64,000 nucleotides of DNA from Panorpa germanica (GCA_963678705.1 OY783204.1:20470759-20534758); one strand, 5' to 3'. Shown: positions 36,123 to 48,474, numbered from the stretch's first letter. Notes: generated by a model from the sequence alone, not told the origin. Numbers and translations are program-made.

Positions 36123-36488
36123 AATCATGAAAGTAATACACCTGCATCACCTGAAACTAATAGACACTTTACTGAACCTAAGAAAACTTCTATTGATGCA
36201 GAAAATTTACCTACTTCAGAATCACAAGACGATGATAAAGAAAATGTAGATGGCAATTTATTATATCGGGATTATATTCAAATCAAGCGTCCGTTTGCCG
36301 AACCTTTGACTGAAATCAAGAATCGAAGAAATCTCGGACATTAAATTTTACATCAAAGTAATTTAAAATCATCTACTGTTGACGAAGATACTAAATATAA
36401 TACTTAATCAGGAAATTCTCACATTCATCATCTAAATTATATCATCAAATCATTGTATAAACATTCTCGAAGAATTACTATTCCAGAG
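36123..36488 (+). pseudogene. In-frame continuation of the repeat protein beyond three TAA stops
   Basis: Reading on in the same frame past the TAA at 36120-36122 gives 73 protein-like codons (starting NHESNTPASPETNR, including ESQDDDKENVDGN), then TAA at 36342-36344. A further 20 codons follow (SSTVDEDTKYNT), then TAA at 36405-36407, and then SGNSHIHHLNY... to 36488 (ITIPE), where a possible donor GTAATA begins. There is no frameshift over this distance and the composition matches the upstream protein. The bases around the first stop align with 35940-35969, where the equivalent codon is CAA (Q). This looks like decay by nonsense substitution, or a transcript using stop-codon readthrough. Confidence 0.55.
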
Positions 36489-36794
36489 GTAATAATCATT
36501 TGCTAACAATCTATAAAGTGTCTTAAATCATTAAGAGCTGTCATCTTCAGTATATATGGTTCAATCAAGAAATCAATACAGTTATCATCCATATCTTCTT
36601 ACAAAATAATGAACTCATTCGCAATCAGAGCTAATCATCAATGCATTCTTCATCAAATCATGTTCAAAATATCATTCGTTCATTAACATCATCTACTAAC
36701 AAAGAAGAGAAGCCGCATGTATTTTCATCATCTTCTAACACTTCATCAATCATCAATCATCAATAAATCGTTGGGATCTTCATCATGTATTTAA
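36489..36794 (+). pseudogene. Decayed Ser-rich coding sequence
   Basis: The frame used upstream closes here, but another frame is open at 36641-36766. It encodes 41 Ser/Asn/His-rich codons (starting MHSSSNHVQNI, with STNKEEKPHVFSSSSNTSS), much like the neighbouring protein. This suggests that indels broke an originally continuous reading frame. TCA/CAT-rich trinucleotide composition persists through the stretch. Confidence 0.35.
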
Positions 36795-37057
36795 AAAATA
36801 TGTGATATTTTCTCAGCAACAAGTTATATTCCAGCTCATACAACAATGCATAAACAATGTTCAATTGATGAATCTCCCAAATTGACCAGTGCAACAAATA
36901 GAAATGCATCTTCAAGTGTAGTAGTGCTTCGGAAGAAATCTAGGAGTCAAGATCCTTTACCTAAAGAAACTTTTTTAAATAATTCGGAGACTTATTCCAC
37001 AAGTGACAATAGTTCTTCAGTCATAAAATCAACCAGAAGAAACACTTGGTGTATGAA
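36795..37057 (+). CDS. Last open segment with phase-2 donor; possible bun long-isoform exon end
   Basis: An open stretch in the same frame as the 34185 ORF runs from 36795, contains an ATG at 36846 (MHKQCSIDESPKL), and ends ...STRRNTWCM plus AA at 37057. The strong donor GTACGTGA follows at 37058. Two bases of a codon are left over, exactly what the TSC-box exon at 60049 needs (AA+T gives N, then ASGTSAV). A TTTTCTCAG acceptor at 36808-36816 could start it as an internal exon. The segment is Ser- and Lys-rich with SVVVLRKKSRSQ. I do not recognise a domain. Read as part of one ancestral block, 34185-37057 would be a 2.9-kb long-isoform exon with stops; read alone, it is a short first or internal exon. 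Confidence 0.4.
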
Positions 37058-38299
37058 GTACGTGAAGTATTTTCTACATTTTAATTATGTTTTATGTATA
37101 TACTAATATTTTGTCTTAATTATTTTGTTATTTAATTATTGTATTTAATTATTCGGATATATTACTTCTAAGAAAATAGTTTTAAGGACCTGATGGCGTG
37201 ATAATTTTAAGTCGGTTAATAATTATAAAATTTCAAACTTAAATTAGAATTACAAAATTTTAAAAGTATCTTAGAAATTTGTTTTATATAGACTAATGAG
37301 TCATAGAAATGTATGCGGAACAAAAATATAGAAAATAAACAAAGTTATCTACATGTATATATTATACTTGAGGAAAAATTAAAACAATATGTACACACTT
37401 GTATGGCGCTACATTTTTCTGCGAAATTTTAATACGATAAAACTTTCTTATCAGATACTGTGATACTATACACTTACATTTCTTACTTACGCTACATGCT
37501 AAGAGGGAGAAGTGGTTAGAAATATTATCACATCTGATCTAAAATTCAGTTTTCACAAAGAAAAAAATAAGATCAAAAAACAAAGAGACTGCTTGTTTAC
37601 TTACCATACAAGGTGACTCAAAAATACAAAATCCTTTTCTAACAATGTAAGCTGTTATATTTTTGGAACACTCTGTTCTCATTCTCATACGTGTGTACAT
37701 ATTGTAAATCAAACACTGCTCTAATCACACGCAGGACAATGATATTTGAACTGAATCATATTTTTGATAAGATTATTTCTCATTACAAACGAAACTATTT
37801 TTAATTAATTAAAGTATTTATAGTTATCGATTATAATTCACGAGTATCTATAACGTCGAAATATACAAGTGTATTGATTTATTGATAAGCATTTTAAATT
37901 GTGAACTGCCTTTATTCTGTGATATGCTGTTTTGAACTGAGTACATATTTAATAATCAATAATAAAATTTAATTGATGAAATTAAAGTAACCTATTTATT
38001 CAATGTGTTCTTTTTCTCTGACGTCATGAATTGTATTGGTGTGATATTACTTTGTTTGTTAATACTGGCAAAGAAAAACTTAACCAAATTTTCACATTTC
38101 ACTAAAATTTTATGTGCCATTCTCAGAGCATATATATGGGCATAGAGAACAAATAGGAACATATACCTTTCTCTCTCGCACACATCTTTTAAACAAATGA
38201 ATATCACACAAGTGTAATAAGACTAAATTTAATTGATTGGTAAGGAATATATAAAGTAGTCTGTATTTTAGCTGAGATCGTTAAGACGTTGAGCTTGAC

Positions 38300-38511
38300 A
38301 CTTTTGTCACGCTTTGTCACACATTGTGTACCCCATCCTTCCAGTTGTGACGTCACACATTTGAAATAAAAATGATTTTAGTATTCTTTTGCTTTTTGGT
38401 CTTAATAATATTATTTTTTAACTCTAATTTTAGATTAGATTTACATGTTGTCACACTTTGGGGACAACCTCCTCCCTGGTATGTGTGTGACGTAATTAAT
38501 GAATGGCCCTA
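38300..38511 (+). repeat. Copy of the ACGTCACAC/GTGTGACGT element
   Basis: TTGTGACGTCACACATTTGA, TTGTCACACTTTGGGGACAA and GTGTGTGACGTAATTAATGA match the middle and right end of 5801-6072. The left terminus is missing or strongly diverged. Confidence 0.65.
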
Positions 38512-39309
38512 AATCTTAAATACTCGTAACTGTATTAGCGGGAATTTATTTAAAATTTACATTATATTTCATGTATTTTTATAAGTACAGAATTGAAACG
38601 CATTATTAAATGTTCAAGGTTAATTTTTGTACTATATTCTTTCACCATATTATATCTCTGAATAAATAACTTCCCGGAACTGGCTATTCATCAGTAAATA
38701 CGGGTAAACGAATGCTTATTCTGCACAATTATTTATACTGCTTACCCAAACCCACAAATATCTGACCGCAGAATATTCTCGATCAATTTTTATCACCAGT
38801 CAGCAGTTTTATATAACGCATATTAGAAAGGAAATCATTTCTATTCTTAAATCATCATCATTTTTATACAGGTAGATATTTTTTAACTTATTTGTGCTAT
38901 TTAATTTCTGTAATAAGATTTCCTTAAATATTTAATATTTGAAGTTCATGAAATAATTTATTAAGTCTTTAATGTTTATTTTTTATCGACACTTAGGGCC
39001 TTATTCTGTAAAGTATTTCCAGCGGTGAAAAAATTTCATCGCTGTAAAATGACGTCACAAAAGCGATGATTTTCTTATTTGGTATGCTGTAAGAAATTTC
39101 CATCGATTTTATTTTTGTCGCTGGCTTTTAGCGGTGACTTTAAAATTTTCCATCGCTGTATTTTTAAGAACTGTCAAACAATTCGAATTATAGTTTGAAT
39201 TTCAGTACAAATTTTTTAATACACAGTATATGTATAGTCATATGAATATACAAATATAAATATTTCAGAAAGTGAGGTTATGTTGCTTGTCAATTGACTT
39301 GAACAATTA

Positions 39310-39588
39310 AAACTTATTATTCTTTGACTGGACTTTATTATTTGGACTACCAACAGCTGCAAAACATTGCCACAGCACTGACCTACTCAAACGTATGAAA
39401 TGCATTTCACGTCATAGAAATGGCCGACCATTTCTACCGCGAAAACTACAATTCAAATTTTTAATTGCTATATCTCCGTCAACATTAATATATTCAATAT
39501 AATAGACACGCCAATACACATTTATTAACATCAATTTCAATCAACAATTGAAAAATCGACCACTAAAAAATAAGGACACAAGGCCATT
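39310..39588 (+). repeat. 280-bp dispersed repeat
   Basis: It is co-linear with 58714-59004: AACTTATTATTCTTTGACT, CAGCACTGACCTACTCAA, TTTTAATTGCTATATCTCCG, GACACGCCAATACACATTTA and AAAAATCGACCACTAAAAAA occur in the same order in both. The other copy is the right half of a TIR element (58366-59004), so this is a partial copy. Confidence 0.8.
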
Positions 39589-40574
39589 CCCAATTTTCGG
39601 CATGCTAGGACCTGCTCCTTAGACTCTTGACACAGCCGAAATTTATATTTTTTTAACAAATGCCCTTTCAAAAATATGTAGGTTTACCATAAAATAAAAA
39701 TCCTGGAATGTACAAGTATAAACAAATAACATGCATTTTTAATGATTCACTGAATTCGGTAAACGGATAGCGGTATCAGCGGTATCACTATCAAACGAGG
39801 AATACGAGTTCATTTATGGAAATATTGCTATTAGTAATACAATGACCATAACCGCCGGAGTACATAGTACGTATAATATACGTATTATAATAATTAAATT
39901 CATAATTTCGTAATACGATAATAAACTTCCTGTGGGTTTGATATTACAAGAGATAGAGAGATGGTTTATAATTATTAGTCACGAACGGATGTAGATCTAC
40001 GTTTGTCCGTCAAATATTTATTTATATCAAAAATTCAACTTACATCCTAATTTACGTTATTTTTATCAATTTGGGGATTTTGTGAAGTAAAATATTGCTA
40101 ATATAAATTAAAAATTCTAATAACGGAGTACAATCATAATATTTGGATAGATTATACACTGTGAGAGATATCATTAGAACTGTTTAGAATATTCCAGAAA
40201 TAGAGGGTCTTTTGCTAACTATCTGAGGAACAGAACGCAGCGCTGTCCAGTGTAACCATTCTGATTATTTTTTATACTGTACTTACATTAGTAGTTTTGC
40301 ACACCTGAAAAGCGACGCCGGTCGTAAATCAAATTATTGCGCATGTTTTTAATTTTCAACGAAACCTAAAAACGAGCCATGTCGAGCCGTGTTTCGTGAC
40401 TATAGAATTTTTAACAATAGCACAATAGGGGATTTTCTTGTGCCGTATTATAAGATATTTGAAAACTTTTTACTTTTGATTTACTTTTACTCATGATGTC
40501 ACTATCAAAAGCATGCAACGTAATTGCCCTGCGACTAAGAAACATTGTCGCTCAAAACCAATTTCAAATCAGTT

Positions 40575-40682
40575 TTTTTTCGTTCGAGCTTCTGCGTTCT
40601 CTTAATAACAACACAGTTGCATACTCATTCGTTCTTGCAGATTCGGGGCTCGCGTTTGCAATCAATCGAGCAAGAGTAATCG
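40575..40682 (+). repeat. Diverged copy of the 16918-17040 repeat
   Basis: GTTCTCTTAATAACAACACA, CATTCGTTCTTGCAGATTCG and GTTTGCAATCAATCG correspond in order to the 16918 copy, with several substitutions. The short ORF across it is not kept in the other copies. Confidence 0.55.
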
Positions 40683-41549
40683 TATACTAGGGACGATTCC
40701 TACTTTAGACGCCATTTAAAATGCATACAAAAACAACGTATTTGCTTGTGAGATGTCTTCTTGCAAGTGTGTTTAAATCAAAATATAATTTCCTTTAATA
40801 ACCACCAGTGTACCGCGGCCTACGTCTTACCCCACCTGTGACATACATCAAAGAGTTACTCTGGCAGACTTTTGTATAACTAATGTCTAGATTCTAATGC
40901 TGGTGCAAGCACATTAATCATGAAGTATTATTGTTCTCTGACGTCACTAGCTAATCCTTTTAGAGTAAATAAAAGATCATATTTGTTTTTAAAAAATATT
41001 TATTTTCATGCTAAATTTAACTTCTAAATGATTATGTTTTCTAGGTCATTTATTTAGGTCTTTTGTTTCTTGACCTTTGATTGTTTCTTTTGGAATTGTA
41101 ATTAGTCATTAATTTTTAATTTGTATTTCGTATTTGCGTCTTAATTATTAGGGCAATTTGTTGTGTAGGTTAATCGTGTGACCTAGAAAGAAATGGAAAA
41201 TTAAGTTTTTACTGAAATTGTTGAAACTTGAGTGTCGATTTTTGGTGTTACCTTATAATATTTTTATTTATGTAGAATGTAACAAATTGCCTATGAATAT
41301 AATTGTACCCGAAGATGAGTTAGCAGGACCACTGCTATTACATATAGTTAACTTTATTAATTAATGTAAGTATTATTGTCACAGTTATGGGGGTACCTGA
41401 TGTTTGTAACGCCAGTACAATAAAGCTTAATGTAAAAATAACAAGGTTATACTCAGGTGAATATACACAGCGTGCCCATTCATTACTAATATAGCATTTT
41501 TCCTAGATGTAGTAGTGTCTTGCTATTGACTTTCAATTCTCATGATAAA

Positions 41550-42069
41550 GGGTGCGTTTCACTTGCTTGCAAGCCGAGTATACACTCAAGTGGAAGAATG
41601 TATTATGGAGCGTTTTGAATGGTTTTGAGCGTTGCAAAAATAAGGATTGCGATACTTGATTAAATAGCTCTGTAGCAAAAGCTATATCTACAAAGAAAAT
41701 AACTTTTTCATAAAAGAAATACATTCTAAACGATAATGAACATTGTTTATTTATTAAGTTAGGTTTTGGTATGAGGAAAAGTGTATAAATGGCAGTTAAA
41801 TATGAATTAAAATTAATATTATAATAAAGTAAAATATCTCTTTCCGAATCATATAAAGTAATTTTTTCTATCATCATTATCTTTAAGTTTTGCGTTATGT
41901 TTAAACATTGCGCCAAAATGTTCAACAACGACCAGTACGACCCAACTCTTCAGATGGGTCATTGTGAGCTTGGCGCGAGAAAAATTAGTGACATTTTCGC
42001 CGCGATCACAACGATCCTGGTCGCCATAAGGAACGGCTAAAATAATATGTTTCTTAGTGGAACGCACCC
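41550..42069. mobile_element. 520-bp element with GGGTGCGTT ends
   Basis: The left end GGGTGCGTTTCACTTGC and the right end (complement GGGTGCGTTCCACTAAG) are inverted repeats. The 131- and 72-codon minus-strand frames inside overlap each other and contain no transposase motif that I recognise. The right third is GC-richer (GATCACAACGATCCTGGTCG). Flanking AAA on both sides is too short to be a convincing duplication. Confidence 0.6.
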
Positions 42070-42900
42070 AAAGAGTACTAATACGAAATAACTCGAATAC
42101 ACACTATCACGATAAGTGTGAGACCAACCTAACACGAATATCATCTTGTCGTATTATTTCAGCAATTCATTAATTAAATAATTTTTAATTACGATACGGT
42201 GATTACACTTTAGCAGTAGAGTTGAATACGTTATCACAATTTATAAAATAAATAAACATTATACCATATATTTGATAAATATAACTTTATGCCTTTTAAA
42301 ATTCATTGGTATTTAAACACAATTCTAGGAATGTAGTTGCGTAAACTTAATTTATTCATATCTCTTTCTACTATCATTGCTTCAATGATACGGATGGAAT
42401 TCTAAACACAAGATATCAGCATCTGTGAACGATGACCGATGCGCAAAGAAGAGCTCAGGCTCGGGAAGCGCAAGCAAAAAAGTTCACACGATGTATTATG
42501 CTATTCTTTCAATTCTGATTCTACCGCTAGCGTTAGCTCTACTACATAGTCAGTAGCAAGTAAACAACTCAAACGCAAAACAAACATATTCTATTATTTC
42601 TTTGTGTGTATTCATTTACATAGTGCGACTGTTGTATGTTCATGAAGTTGGTTACATCACACAATTTATAGTGTACTCAGGTTTATCATTGCTGTAGTTT
42701 TGTGGGCTAGGAATCAGTAGTTAACAAAATGTTTTGAAAGTCCAACAAAAAATAACCTTTTATTCTTATATTACATAAATGTTGTTCATGTTTGTTTTTC
42801 GAACTAACTTTCCTTTGGCTCTTAATTAAAAGTGTGATGTGTTCGTATTAGATAAGTTTAATAAACAGCTTGCAAAATGAGCGTAAATCACTGTACATAG

Positions 42901-43130
42901 CACGTCACACAAAAACCAGGGGGGAGGGGTCCCCAAAGTTTAACAAGATGTGACATGGGGGAGGGAATATCACATTTAATCTAAAACCAAAAAACATCCA
43001 AAAACCGAAAAAAAGACTTTTTTTAAAATGTGTAACGTGACAACAGGGGGGACTAGGTGTGACAATGAGAACGGGAAGGTTTAAAAAATCATTAAATTTG
43101 TGTGACCTAATTTATTGATGATCTCTAAGT
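42901..43130 (-). repeat. Inverted copy of the ACGTCACAC element
   Basis: It starts CACGTCACACAAAAACCAGG followed by G-rich tracts (GGGGGGAGGGG) and ends TTTGTGTGACCTAATTTATTG. It is the reverse orientation of 5801-6072. The G-runs on the plus strand could form G-quadruplex-like structures. Confidence 0.7.
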
Positions 43131-43299
43131 TTTATGATCCTTTTTTTTTTGTTGATGGTGATAAAAAATTTTACATAATAAAGTACATCTTCTCATGACA
43201 GCAATTTTCTGTACGTCTTATCAATTTGTTCAAAATAAGAGCTTAAATTATAAATAAAGAAAAATTTGAGCCAAAATCCTTGCTATAAGACCACTTAAG

Positions 43300-43878
43300 T
43301 AGGTACAAGACGGATCACAATGCACAATGCAAAAGTTTATCTCACACTAATACGAAATATATGAAAATGAATTTTTCCAAGTAAAAATTATTATTTGATG
43401 CATATAATAGTTTAATAATTAAAAAAATACATATAATTAATGTCATTCATATTAATTCTATTCAAATCCAAATTAAATATTTGTAAAAAGTCATAATTAA
43501 TTTGGCAACACTGTCAAAAGAAATGTATCATGATGTAAAACTTAACTTTATTCATTTCTTGGAGTATGATCTCCTTTTAATTAGAATTTCCATCTCGACG
43601 TACCACTTGCAACGTTGCCGGGACATGTCCCACATTTACTGTAGTTGACTACTTTTATTTAATAATTTTCGAAAATATATATTTTTGTGATAATTTTCTT
43701 TTTTGAAAAGTTTCAAAATATAATTTGATATATGTATATAGAAATTGGCTATTCTTAATCATTAAACAAAACTTTAAAAACTAGATCACTTAAATTTTAA
43801 GACAGCAGCATGTATTTTAACTATTTTGATTGATCTTTTTAATTTCACGATATTTCCATGACTACATTTTCTACTTCC
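43300..43878 (-). mobile_element. TTAA-flanked element, diverged copy 3
   Basis: It is flanked by TTAA at 43296-43299 and 43879-43882. The left end GTAGGTACAAGACGGA is a diverged form of the GGAGGTACAGGACGTA terminus. Internal landmarks shared with 61098-61838 are GAATTTTTC, GCATATAATAGTTTAATAA, TTTGGCAACACTGT and GCAACGTTGCCGG. At 579 bp it is shorter than the other two copies because of internal deletions. No transposase is encoded. Confidence 0.75.
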
Positions 43879-45844
43879 TTAAATTATCCGTTTTGATAAT
43901 GTAAAACAAAAATTTCAACGTTTTTTCTGGCCTAGTATTCATTTAAAGCTATAAATCTCTTTAAAAAAATGAATACAAGTCTAAATCCGAACACAACACC
44001 ATGTAAAATTCAATAAATCGATACGTATTACATGCAACTTCCTCAATTAAAACAAAATTCAAGGTTAACAAATAAACGAATCATTATGCTCGAATTAATA
44101 ATTCTCTCACATTCATTCTAGAACACAATTCATTCGTTGTTTTCTTTCGATTAAACACACAAACACCAACCAGTGTTGTTAAGTGTTTTATTAAAACAGC
44201 AAACAAAATAATACTCGTATATACAAAACATTTGCACTCGTTTGTACACAATAACAGAGAATACAATATATGAATAAAAGTCATAGTTGCGTATACCCAT
44301 ATAAATTAAAGCAATTTACATAAATGGAACATTACATCTCACTAGATTTGAATAATTGTGAGTTGAGTTTTACTATTAAATTGTTCATATTTTATACAAC
44401 AAACGTATAATTATTTCAATCTACGTCGTCTGTTTGAGTAGCAAGACCTGTTTTTTTAAAGCTAATAACATTAAACCTGCTAGAGAAACTGGTGGACCCC
44501 GTTTTACCTTTTATATCTAGTTTTGTGGTTTTAGTCAAAGACTCCATCTCGTTCATTATGCATCATTTTACGCACACGTTTTGTATTATATTTTATTTCG
44601 TTGTTGTTCAGATAGTAATTCTAAAATTATGACATGTACACCATCTTTGTTTTTGTTACTTTCTACTTGTAGTAAAGTGAACCTATTAAAATCTGAATGT
44701 AGGCGAGTATAAAATAATTCAAAAACATGACTTAGGAAAATGTATTTTGTACTTAGTATTCTGAGTCGAAAATAAGCAAAAATAACAAAGTATTAAAGAG
44801 TAAGGTTAAACCTATGGGTCTATAAGTTCAATTCTTTAATATTCTAACCTTAAGTGCAAAATGAAGCACCTTAAACATTGCAAAAATTAGTACTTTTTAC
44901 GAATTAATTTATACTAATTCCATACAAATTTTTAAAATGTTTAGAGGTACTACATATCTCTACAATATCTAAAGTTTTATCTCCACAGACAATAATAATA
45001 ATAATTTAGGTAAATAGTCAAAATCTTCTTAGGTTTATTAGCCTTCGCCGAGTCGATTACGCTTAAAAAATAGGTAGTTGTTTCAATAAAATAAAGCATA
45101 GTTTTTTATTTTTAAAACCAATAAATAATAATATTATTTATTTAGATTTTTTTTTCATTATGTAACTTGATCAAGGTTCTTTTAACGGAGGGGGCAAAAT
45201 CGTACACTTGTTCCCCCTTAAGGATAGTCCACCATTAAATAAAATGAATTCACAGCTGCACATAATGAGGACATCGCATTATCAATCCTGAATAATTTAT
45301 AATCATTCAATGCCAGTAACATGTAAGCACATTAATATCAGTCTGCAAAAATTTCTACTGCAGTCGACATAATTTGAAATTAATTATAGTTCATTTAATT
45401 TATTATGATGTTTACGCATGTATTAGTAAAATTAACTAGCGTTATACTAAACTAACAGCTATCGTGTTAAAACTACTTTCGTGCCAAATAAACTCAATTT
45501 ATATAGTGATTTATTATATCCCATAGTATTATTTTGGAGATCGCAGAGATATATCACTGCAGAACTATCTACAGATACTAAGGAAGTGAAATGTTTATGA
45601 AATTATTAGTGCTGCTCACAAGACTTTAAAAACTTGAAGCAAACAATCTCCACTGGTATTTGGAAAATCAAAGAAATATTATTTCTACAATTACATATTT
45701 CCATTTCGACAAACTGCATTCTCAATCTATTTTTTTAAATTTATTTTATTCAACGTCTGCTTATTTCCAATGATGAGTCCTACCACAGACGGCTTCCTAC
45801 TATGTTGGCAGTTTTTGTGGTATCATACTGTCATATATGTCAGC

Positions 45845-46016
45845 TAGTGCCCGATTTAGAGATGTGGAGGCCCTGGGGCAACGAAGGTGCGGAGGCCCTT
45901 AATTATTTTCCGAATAAAAGGAATAATGTATTGCTTCGATCTCTATTGTGGGGACCCCTCTCTTATGGAGGCCCCGGGGCAGTAGCTTTGCCTGCCCTTC
46001 CTCAAATTCGGGCCTG
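45845..46016. mobile_element. 172-bp hAT-type element with 8-bp duplication
   Basis: Identical ATGTCAGC octamers flank it (45837-45844 and 46017-46024). The ends TAGTGCCCGATTT and, inverted, CAGGCCCGAATTT form short TIRs of the YAG type used by hAT elements. The interior is GC-rich with GGGGC and GGCCCC words. The 71-codon ORF crossing it is not a gene. Confidence 0.8.
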
Positions 46017-46096
46017 ATGTCAGCTACACCGCTGCGTAATAAGTTTATGATTATAAAACTCGAAAACATCCAAACTCAGAAAATGTAACTCTACTC

Positions 46097-46166
46097 TTGC
46101 GATAGAATCCGAAGACACAGTAGTCAGTATCAAGCATCAATGCTCCCACCCACTATGTCTTCACCA
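46097..46166 (-). repeat. Diverged tRNA-like SINE head
   Basis: On the minus strand, CATAGTGGGTGGGAGC (A-box-like), GATGCTTGA and GTCTTCGGATTCTATCGC (decayed B box) occur in the same order and spacing as at 7545-7613. Confidence 0.5.
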
Positions 46167-46453
46167 TTCACTATTATGTTGCACAATTTACATATCTATT
46201 TCATTGCAATGAAGATTAACTTCTTGACACACTACATTCCTGTCTTTCGTCTTGCATTTCAAAATACTATACTGTGTACACGGTTTTGCTCTACTAGAAT
46301 ATATGTAATTGAATTAATCTCACTCGCTCTGATTCAGTGTTCAATTCGCCTAAATATCAGCACAGTCTCAAAAAATAATGCTCATCCTTATTTAGTAGTT
46401 AAGTGACGTCGATATAGTGCGGTTAAAAAATAAATGAATGAAGATAAGTTTTT

Positions 46454-46680
46454 TTAACGATAAAACTTATAAGTAATTCTATAAATTAATAATGTTAATT
46501 CTAACATGGGCATTGGCTTTACACGTGATTTTTTGGCAAATGTCATGTTTTCTAGTGGTTGTGGATCGGTCTTACTAACCGGTTGGGAATGTACTGACGC
46601 AAATCGATGCGAGAGTGGGATTCTGTACACTGTTTTTGGCAACGCAGAGGCACTGGATTTTGTCATATAGGCTGTCTAGG
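46454..46680 (-). CDS. Unrecognised minus-strand ORF or exon
   Basis: A 70-codon frame (46666 to 46454) begins MTKSSASALPKTVYRIPL and continues with SHRFASVHSQPVSKTD and FAKKSRVKPMPMLE. Its mixed amino-acid use and higher GC content contrast with the random F/I/N/K/Y frames nearby. On the minus strand a TATTTTCCTAG acceptor sits just upstream (about 46687-46677), and GTTAGTAAG at about 46582 is a good donor sequence. It may be an exon of an antisense or nested gene, or an undescribed repeat fragment. I recognise no domain. Confidence 0.25.
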
Positions 46681-48474
46681 AAAATATTAATATTATAAAA
46701 TATTGAACACATAATACTAACTTCATTTATTAAAATATATCAATATATTATCGATTTAATAGCCTCTTATCTTTTAAATTTCTTTGAGATACTTAAATAA
46801 AATTGTAATGCTTATAATTAATCAATCTTTCAGCTCCGATATTTCTGAGAGCAGTAGTATAGTCTGCCACTTAATTTAAAATTTCTTTTTGCTCATAACT
46901 TTTTTATTATAAAAATTACAACAAAAAGTTATTTATAAAAGTTGAAGATAATACTATTACCTACAAATAAGCTTTTTACAAAAATGTTGTGGAAGTTATG
47001 GTTTCCAAGATAAACGAGAAAAACTTTACATTCATATTTTCAAGACAGCGGACGAATTCCACCGTGAAAATTCGAAGTTAAATCCAACTTTGTTAAATAC
47101 CTTTTTACATATTGAAAAAATCAAATTGCTTCCTTCCGAAATGCTTGCATCGCTGACTAAGGACCTTATTTTGTAAGTTTTTCTCTAACGTTATGCATCA
47201 AGAATTGAACTAGTGTGATATTCATTTATTTGTTAATATAACGTCGAAGAAAAATAATATTATATTATAATATTTTCAATACACAAAGAATGTTTCTCAT
47301 CAAAATTATTTGCAATAAAATAAGAAATTCATTTAAAATACAGTTTTTTTATACAATACAGACAGCATGTTCTTTGTTGAACGTTGTTGATAACAGTGCG
47401 GAACTTTGTAGACGGGGGAAGGTGGGGTAGGAGCTAGGGATATTCCGAACTGTGACTCATCTATATGACAATACATCCAAGAAATAAAAAGGGAAGCTTT
47501 TATGGCAGTATATATAAAGATAAACTAATAAAAACGAATTGATTTTCTTATAAAATTGGTTTAGAGTAAAATATATGATTTAGAACGAAATATATTTCTA
47601 ATGAAACTGTTTTAAATAATTAAAAACGTCAGTTACTTTAAGACAGTTCACATTTAACACATTTTTTCAATGTCTTGTTAGTTATTGATCACGATGAACC
47701 TTGGCATTTTGTTACCGTATTTGTACTTGCGAAAGAAATAAAAAAAATATATCTACAAAGTTTCCATATACTCGTATATTATTTGCGCAGTCTGTTTGTT
47801 AGTATGTGTTAAAATATTTTATCATAAAGAAAGGGGAAACCTGGAAACTTCAGCAATATCCCGTTGGATGATATATATATGTTACCTGTTATCTATATAG
47901 TATATGGATCAGGGAATTTCTCTTTTTATGTATTGAGCATGCGCAGTGTAAAGAAGCAGCTTATTGGGTAAGAATTTCATATTGCTTATAGACGCTAAAG
48001 CATAAAGCATTGATGGCCATTGAATTAACTTCCGGTAACACATTTAAATTAGTTGATTTTAGCGATCATGCCTTCTGCTACAGGGTGTTATAAAAGATAC
48101 GTATATATGTTACAGTTCAAAAATACTTCGAAGGTTATAGTTCTATTAATATCATTTATTCGAGTCTTTTGACATAGTCTTAATAACGTTAAGTTTAATC
48201 GTCTCTTTGAATGGGTGTTTGTTGTAATTATAATATATCCAAGAATATATAGTATAGAGAGGTCGTAGAAAATGATTAAGCATCTATTTTTAAACCATTG
48301 TATATAATAATGGGTTTATTTAATAGATTTAATTCTATATTAAAATGAGCTCAATTACTTTGTAGTGCCATTTTATATTCTTTGAATTTGTATTATCGGT
48401 ATTCATTTTTCAAAAATAAAACACTTTAACTGCTACAGTAAACAGTATTGTTTCTTAAAGAAAATTACCCACAG

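Larger units (their letters stand above)
37058..42900. other. Putative bun intron with repeats
   Basis: No gene is supported. It contains the repeats listed at 38300-38511, 39310-39588, 40575-40682 and 41550-42069. There is also a stretch at 38995-39175 starting GGGCCTTATTCTGTAAAG, with several inverted CATCGCTG/AGCGATG words, which is probably another MITE whose borders I cannot fix. ORFs such as 37992-38207 are chance frames. Confidence 0.45.

Noticed and set aside
37021..37057. STRRNTWCM as the conserved RGRWxCMD motif of long TSC22 isoforms
   Set aside because: Only W, C and M agree and the surrounding conserved residues are missing; not strong enough to state homology.
41533..42067. Overlapping minus-strand ORFs of 131 and 72 codons
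   Set aside because: They lie within or across the GGGTGCGTT-ended element, overlap each other and show no transposase motif.
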